Part shown: in pieces, positions 36,838 through 64,000 of the stretch
Position numbering within the stretch: position 1 is the stretch's first letter
Layout: every line of letters begins with the position of its first letter
Assembly (NCBI RefSeq): GCF_021917145.1
Contig: NC_061062.1
Span: 13,216,521-13,280,520 of the forward strand
Source: Hypomesus transpacificus
Lineage: Eukaryota > Chordata > Actinopteri > Osmeriformes > Osmeridae
Reading direction: 5' to 3'
Length of the DNA stretch: 64,000 bases
The notes under the pieces: model-generated
The model's database searches: none
What the model saw: the letters and a program-made list of their open reading frames with translations, nothing else
Told to the model about the DNA's origin: nothing
Position numbers and translations under genes: made by a program

Positions 36838-37075
36838 AATGTCTCTCTACTGAGAGAACCTGTCTCTATACTGGGGGAATACTGTCTCTCTACTGAGGGA
36901 ACCTGTCTCTCTACTGGGGGAATACTGTCTCTCTACTGGGGTAACCTGTATCTCTACTGAAGGAACCTGTCTCTCTACTGAGGGAACCTGTCTCTTTACT
37001 GGGGTAACCTGTCACTCTCCTGAGGGAACCTGTCTCTCTACTGGGGTAACCTGTCACTCTCCTGAAGGAACCTGC
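36838..37075. repeat. 21-22-bp minisatellite
   Basis: About eleven variable copies of a unit built on ACCTGTCTCTCTACTGGGG, with GAGGGA or GGGTA endings. It ends just before SINE copy 7. Confidence 0.92.
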
Positions 37076-37084
37076 CTGTAAAAA

Positions 37085-37270
37085 GGGGTCAGATGGCTGA
37101 GCGCTTCAGGAATCAGGCTAATAATCAGAAGGTTGACGGTTTGATTTTGGCTGTGACAAATGCCCTTGGGCAAGGCACTTCACCCTACTTGCTTCGGGGG
37201 GAATGTCCCTGTACTTACTGTAAGTCGCTCTGGATAATCTGAGTATTGACTAAATGTAATGTAAATGTAA
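37085..37270 (+). mobile_element. tRNA-derived SINE, copy 7
   Basis: Head GGGGTCAGATGGCTGAGCGC. The B box is degraded (GGTTTGATTTT) and the following body is shortened. The tail block TGTCCCTGTACTTACTG is intact. The most diverged copy in the window. Confidence 0.88.
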
Positions 37271-39478
37271 AAACTATTGCACTTTGGATGCTACTTGTAC
37301 AGAAATACATCAAAGCAAAATAAGTGTGTACGCAATTGGTCAAATGTGGAATGTTCATCTCATTGATAAATCTTTTAATTTGGTGATGGGGTTCTTCATG
37401 GATTGTACAAATCTTTGATCCGTTAACAACAATGGGGCCCTTTTAGATCATTATAAAAAACTGGCTAAAGTACTGGTTGGTTCCAAAAAATCCTGTTTGT
37501 CAGTTTGTGTATGTATTCAATGAAGTGATAGTTATTATAAGGAGTTGTTCCTAGAAAGCCTGCAACTGCTGGTACGTGTGTGAGACTGTGTTGCAAAGTT
37601 GAAACGATTGCTTTTGTTTTGTAAAATACAAGTTTTTTTTCTCTGTGTTCTTCTTAATAATGTCTTGTGATGCCCTGCAGCCCAGACAGGCCCCAGACAG
37701 GCCCCCAGAGCTTTGTATGTGAGAGATCACTAGATATTTCGTGTAGCTATGAATTTGATTGGGATTCAACCTCCTCTTTGGAAAATGATTCAATCTGTGC
37801 CATCATATTGCAAATTGTTCTGGCTGAAGTAATAATTTAGGAGGTGGTGTGTGTGTGTGTGTGTGTGTGCGTTTTGTGCAGGTGTGTGTGTGTGTGTGGA
37901 GGGGTGATCTGGTCAGATTAAAGGTTGATTCCAGTCTGAAAGGGTCCGTGCCGTGTCTCCTCTCCCTCCCGGGCTCAGAGCAGCATTGGGAACAGACGGT
38001 GAATCCCAAAAACAAACACCAAATCTATCCGGTAATAAGTCAGGAGTCATCATAGTGGTCATTGTCTAAATGCTATAATATCCGGTGTAATAACAGAGGA
38101 TGACCCCTCACCTCACTCTCTCCTATCCCTTCAATCCCAGTGTGTAAAATAATCTGCTTGTTGTCATCAAATGCTTTATTCCTGTTGTATGGGTCTTTCC
38201 AGGATTTAAACAGAGTGAACACAGATTAGGATTAAAGTGTCAGGAAACGCTGTCATATTTCTGCTTTTAATGTATTTATTCTTTGGCATTTGACTTTCCT
38301 AACATGCACTTTGCTCATCAGCACTTTTCCGGCTTTACCATGGGAGGTGAATAACTCTATATTTATTCCTATTTAACTCCTTCCCTTGACCACTCGCCTC
38401 ACATGATCCCTCTACTACCCCTCCACACACACACAGACACACACAAACAAAGAGAAAGAGAACATCGGAATCTCTTTCTCCATGCTGTTACAGTTTCCAC
38501 TGCAAGATAAGGCTGAACTGTATTCTTTATTATCCACGACCCCAGTGGTTAAATACCATAGTGTAACAATCCGACTCACATGTTCACCACCCACTGCAGA
38601 ATGGAATTGTTCTTGTTGCTGAATCCAATCCAGCAGACTAAGGATCACCAATCTCCTCACCCGGTCTTCACCTTCTGTACTGAGCTGACGTAAACCCCCC
38701 CCCCCCTCTTCCACTCTTTTACAGTCTTGTTTTCTCTGTTTCTCTTGTTTTACGCTTGCAGTTGTTTGTCCCCGTGTGACTTCAATCTTGTTGATCACTT
38801 TATCTGTTTAATTGTGAGGGCTGCACATGCACGTCACTCTTGGAAATGGGTTTTTGGTTCAAATAGGATTATTTCAAAAATCCCTCCACCCCCGTTTTCT
38901 CCCTCCATCTCTGTCATTTCTGCTTCCACTCTCTCCCCCTTCCTCTCTCTTTCTGACCCTTTCCCTATGTCTCTCTTCCCCTTCCTCTCTCTTTCTGACC
39001 CTTTCCCTATGTCTCACTCCCACGCTCTCCGAGGGAGTTAAGCTACCAGACTGGTGGGAATGGAATCAAATGAAACAGGAAGTAATCCATAATGCACGTG
39101 GATGGGTCGTAAAAGGTTGGATCAGGGCCCATCAATCTTCTATTAGTCTGATCCCAATGCTAGGCCAGGTCAAGTCAGGTGAAAAGTGTAAAACGTGTTC
39201 TCTGAGTGGTATTGCTGAGCCGTGGCCTAGATTTATAGGAGGTTCTGCTTGGGCCACAGATGGAGAGTTCACTCACAAAGCCTTCACTGAAGTTAAACAG
39301 CACCCTCTTGTGGATTAATCTTAAAACAACTAGTGGACTGCTACTGGGTGCATTCAGCTACAAGCTAAATAAGGAGAGTTGTGTGTGAGCTGTGATCTTT
39401 TTCCGATTTCTTTGACACTGAAGTAAAACAACACCCAAAAGTAATTTATGGTTGAAAATATAAATTCAAATATTCTCT
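37271..39478. other. Intergenic sequence between dio3 and ppp2r5c
   Basis: No gene. GT tracts lie at 37848-37900 and a CA tract at 38420-38450. A near-identical pair of TTCCTCTCTCTTTCTGACCC units sits at 38940-39010. The 163-codon reading frame at 38827-39318 has no domain and begins inside this low-complexity tract, so it is not called as a gene. Confidence 0.4.
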
Positions 39479-42156
39479 TTATTCATTCTATATAGTTATA
39501 CACCAGTGGAGACAGCGAGAGAAGCACACACGGCCTGGGGACATCTGTCACACATCTGGAGAAGGGTTCAACCAAAAAATATTTGAATATTTTCTAATGG
39601 TGCAGCAACTCACAGGCAAAACAGGAGAAGAAGAATGTATGTGTCACATGGACAGCTTCCGGTTGCTATGGTATTTTTATTCTGTACAGACCATTTTGTA
39701 CAAAATTAATCTAGATATATCACACTACATAAAACAAAGTAAATCATATGTACAATATTAAAGGAAGCCATATAGTACAGGTCACATACAAAAGGACACT
39801 TGTTAATTTATCATAGTTTGGAAATGACATGTTAAACCTAAAAAGCTGCAAATAAGCTGCATCCAAGCAATCAAGAGTGAGAAAAACAGAGAAAAACAAT
39901 CACCAAAACTGTTTTTCTCCATTTCCTGTCATATGGGTAGTTTATTTCTCAACAAGAAAACAATCCACAACAGCTCTGGACAAAAACAAAACACGAACTG
40001 ATAAAACATTTTTTTCAAGCAGTACTATTTTATAAAAACTAGGATTTTTTTAAAGGAGAGAAAAAACGTTTGGTGAATGCTATTCTTCCAGGGAAACGAG
40101 ACATGTTTAACATGGTAGTATCATTTACATCTTTCGCATTCAAGCAAATACAGTTTTAATATAGTTATCAAGCCACACCTTGATGTCACTTGTTTTCAGT
40201 ATTGGCCTCTTTCATTGGCCATGTTTTTGTATCAACTTTTTTCATTGGCCGAGGCAACTCTAAAACTGCCATCTGGGATTGCAGAGAGAATGTGAGAACC
40301 CATACCAGAGAAGAACTAGAATGTTAAAAAAACAAACCAGATTCATGACGTTCAAACAATGGTACATATAAGACGCGTACAAGTACTGGGGGTCCTTACA
40401 CCCTCCACTGAGTTATAACTAGCTGAGAGAGTAGACTGAACACAAACTAGACCAGACATTAAAGAACTTCATTAAAGATACACGAACATGCCACAACTTT
40501 CAAGTTTTCAGGAAGTGCTTTTTAGGTAGTTCAGTTAATATTGTGTTGATTTGCTTGTGTGTGTGTGTATGTGTGTGTGTATACATGTGACAGATTTTTT
40601 GTGTATGCATCTGGTTCTAATGAATAGGGTGTGTTCCTCTCTCCTTCCTCCTGACAGCAAAGGCACTCTGGTGTCTCAGAGACAGAGAGAGAGATTTATG
40701 GGGATGGAAGAGATGTCGCCATTTACTCACAACCCTCTCATTCCCCTTAACACCTTTCCTGCAAGCTGAGCTGTGCAGGGGTGAACTGAATTGAGCTGGG
40801 CCAATCCTAGTTCCTGATGCCAGACTGCTTCTCTGTGTGAACGAGGTACCATTGTTTGAACTGCCACCATCCCTCAGTTTGTCCTCAGGCTCACAGACAG
40901 CCAATGAGATTAATCTGTCGGACCTCTGACTCCCAATGAGATTCTGTCCTCTGGTTCACAGTCAACCAAGGGGGGAAGAGAGGAAGCTGCACATGGCACA
41001 CATTTAGAGATTCACCCCTAACTGTGACCACAGACAAGTGTCCTCTCTCCGCCCTTCTCTCCTTCTCCTTGTCCCCTCCCTTCCATTCCCCTCCTCCTCA
41101 ACCCTTTCACCCATAGACATTAGGAACCATTAGAGCAGGTCAGCAGGGCTAGCCTCAGTGTGCTGAGAAGAGCATCGTAGAGATCTCAGAAGCCCAGAAC
41201 AAGGCAGCTAACAGACACACACAAGTGTCCAGCTTGTCAGCCTTGAGTCTCTGCTGACATCACAGAGAAATGGAGAAACATGAAGACAGAGATAAAAGAA
41301 CACAACAAAGTCTTGGCACTCACAAGATGTCCCTGGGATTGATGAAGAACAAAAAAAGACACAAAAAAGGGGAGAGAGAAAAAGTAGGATGAGCAGAAGG
41401 TCTTATCTTTCAACTGCCAGTCTCTGTTACGAGTGTTTTCCCTTTGAAAGGACACCGGTGGAGGCTCTCCAGCCAGCCATCTCTGCTCAGCTCTCTGTCC
41501 TTAACCAAGCCCCTCCCACAGGGTCTGGACCCAGCTCTCTGTCCTTAACCAAGCCCCTGCCACAGGGTCTGGACCCAGTGCTCTGTCCTTAACCAAGCCC
41601 CTGCCACAGGGTCTGGACCCAGTGCTCTGCTCTCTGTCCTTAACCAAGCCCCTGCCACAGGGTCTGGACCCAGTGCTCTGCTCTCTGTCCTTAACCAAGC
41701 CCCTGCCACAGGGTCTGGACCCAGTGCTCTGTGCTCTCCATTGCTGTGGTGAGCCCAGGGCAAGTAGGAAGGGCAGATGGAGAATACAGAATGGGGTGCA
41801 GAGGAATGGGGGGGGGGAATGAAAATGCAGCTTAACAGAGAAGGAGAGAGAGAGAGACAGAGAGAGAGTAGAGACCAAAGAGAAAGACAGGGAATTATTT
41901 TCCTTCCCCCTTCTAAATAAAAACACCTGAGAAAGCAGATGATTGTGACAACTGTGTTGTTGGATGGGGGGCTCACAGGTGTGTGTGTCTATGGGAGGGG
42001 GGTAGGTGATGATGGACCAAGGGGGGGGAGGCAGGGGGAGAGGTAAGAGAGAGGGCAGGACTTAGAGAGAAAAGGGCAGTTGTGCATCCCACCATGCAGG
42101 GTAAACCTCTGCATGGAGCCGGAGTGCAGGGGGCGGGGCCAGGAGAAAGACAGGGC
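39479..42156 (-). other. ppp2r5c: Probable ppp2r5c 3' UTR
   Basis: The sequence following the ppp2r5c stop codon on the - strand has no other gene. A TTTATT on the + strand at about 39479-39484 would be an AATAAA poly(A) signal for the - strand, implying a 3' UTR of up to 2.7 kb; an earlier site is equally possible. It contains the minisatellite at 41493. Confidence 0.4.
41493..41735. repeat. 44/51-bp minisatellite in the ppp2r5c 3' region
   Basis: CTCTGTCC restarts at 41493, 41537, 41581, 41632 and 41683, so the spacing is 44, 44, 51 and 51 bp. The shared core contains CCTTAACCAAGCCCCTGCCA and GGGTCTGGACCCAG, the latter a perfect palindrome. The 7-bp difference is an added CTCTGCT. Confidence 0.95.
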
Positions 42157-55425
<13,269 letters not shown>

Positions 55426-56239
55426 TTCCAGTGAGGATTCCCCACGTCTTCCGCGGGAACTCCAGTTGAGGTCTCTTCTCTCCACTCAATTTGTAGGAAC
55501 GCAGACAGCACACGCACAGAACTGTTCTCAGACTGATCATGTGACAGACACACATAAACACACGCACATCCTTCTTCGCAGTTCGGAAAGAAGCGTGCTC
55601 TGAAAGTGTCCGTCAGATACAGTTTTGGCTATAAACTTTTGCCTCTGTAGTGACCACGCAGTACGACGCTGATAACTTATATCTCAGAGGAAGTAACAAA
55701 TCTAGCACATATTCGTATTTTGAAGTAGTGATCGATTGGCAGCAGAAGAACCCAGGGGTATCAGCAACTACCACCTAAAAATGTTGCCCCCCCCAGTGTC
55801 TAAAACAATCCAAGTATTTCAGTATGACGTATTTGTTTGTGTAGCTAGCTCTATTGATTTACAAGAATAAAAAGTACTGAAAGTTATTCGAAAAACAAGT
55901 CTATAAAGAAACATTACAGAATTTGTTCTGAGACAACTCCTTATCCACCCGATAGTGACAGACCATCTGAACTGCATTGTGGGCATTGTAGTATTTTCAC
56001 TTGAGCGTTCCGTTTTTTCCGTCTTGGGAATGCCCGAGCGTTAAAAAACTACAAGTTCCAACATGCCTTGCTTGCATTTATGGGCTGTGGCTTTTGACCA
56101 TTGCTTTTGACAGAACTTGCATCCGCATCGCATCATCGGCAGCACTGACACATCACTATTGGGTGCGCCAGCAACCAGACACCCCGTTTCTTTGTTCACT
56201 GTCCAGTCTACGACCGATTGTTGTTCACACTCTCGGAAA
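55426..56239. promoter_or_regulatory. Shared head-to-head promoter of ppp2r5c and dync1h1
   Basis: About 815 bp separate the divergent start codons. Two ZNF143/SBS-type motifs are readable: ACTACAATGCCCACAATGC on the - strand at 55992-55974, and ACTACAAGTTCCAACATGC on the + strand at 56048-56066. An inverted CCAAT (ATTGG) lies at about 55735-55739. No TATA box stands out. Such motifs are typical of housekeeping and bidirectional promoters. Confidence 0.7.

Positions 56240-64000
<7,761 letters not shown>

Noticed and set aside
38827..39318. 163-codon + strand frame as a gene
   Set aside because: It starts inside a pyrimidine-rich repeat, has no recognised domain, no upstream promoter signal and no splice support.

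Overview
This is vertebrate genomic DNA, almost certainly from a teleost fish. It has split genes with GT-AG introns, a fish-type tRNA-derived SINE in at least seven copies, long CA/GA/CT microsatellites, fish DNA transposons, and one 500-base N gap (2159-2658). Nothing prokaryotic or viral was seen. The species cannot be named from the sequence.

Four protein-coding genes can be read exon by exon, and together they form the conserved DLK1-DIO3-PPP2R5C-DYNC1H1 neighbourhood (human 14q32). (1) dlk1, + strand, coding exons 6330-10007: a six-EGF-repeat, single-pass, non-canonical Notch ligand of 434 residues. (2) dio3, + strand, 30529-31314: intronless type 3 iodothyronine deiodinase with an in-frame UGA (Sec125) and a SECIS hairpin that I could fold by eye at 31690-31763. 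(3) ppp2r5c, - strand, 55425-42157: the gamma B56 regulatory subunit of PP2A, 16 coding exons and 575 residues, plus a second first coding exon at 50599-50692 behind its own CCAAT/CRE promoter. (4) dync1h1, + strand, from 56240 to beyond the window end: the first 18 coding exons, about 1,339 residues, of cytoplasmic dynein 1 heavy chain.

Layout: 1-5.7 kb is gene-free, with the gap, polypyrimidine repeats and a 1-kb palindromic foldback element. dlk1 occupies 5.7-11.1 kb. The 11-30 kb interval between dlk1 and dio3 holds no second protein-coding host gene. It contains minisatellites, SINEs, a palindromic MITE, a decayed intron-bearing IS630/Tc1-type transposon (16171-18347) and a LINE reverse-transcriptase remnant. 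dio3 is at 30.4-31.85 kb. A second gene-free, SINE-rich interval runs to about 39.5 kb, then ppp2r5c and dync1h1 lie head to head across about 815 bp carrying two ZNF143-type motifs.

The genes are neighbours by descent rather than an operon. dlk1 and dio3 act in developmental signalling and thyroid hormone inactivation; ppp2r5c and dync1h1 are broadly expressed phosphatase and motor components. The most useful observations are the readable SECIS element, the second ppp2r5c promoter with its exon, the shared ppp2r5c/dync1h1 promoter, the very compact dlk1-dio3 interval without the mammalian retrotransposon-derived and RNA genes, and the foldback element. I found no convincing undescribed biological system.
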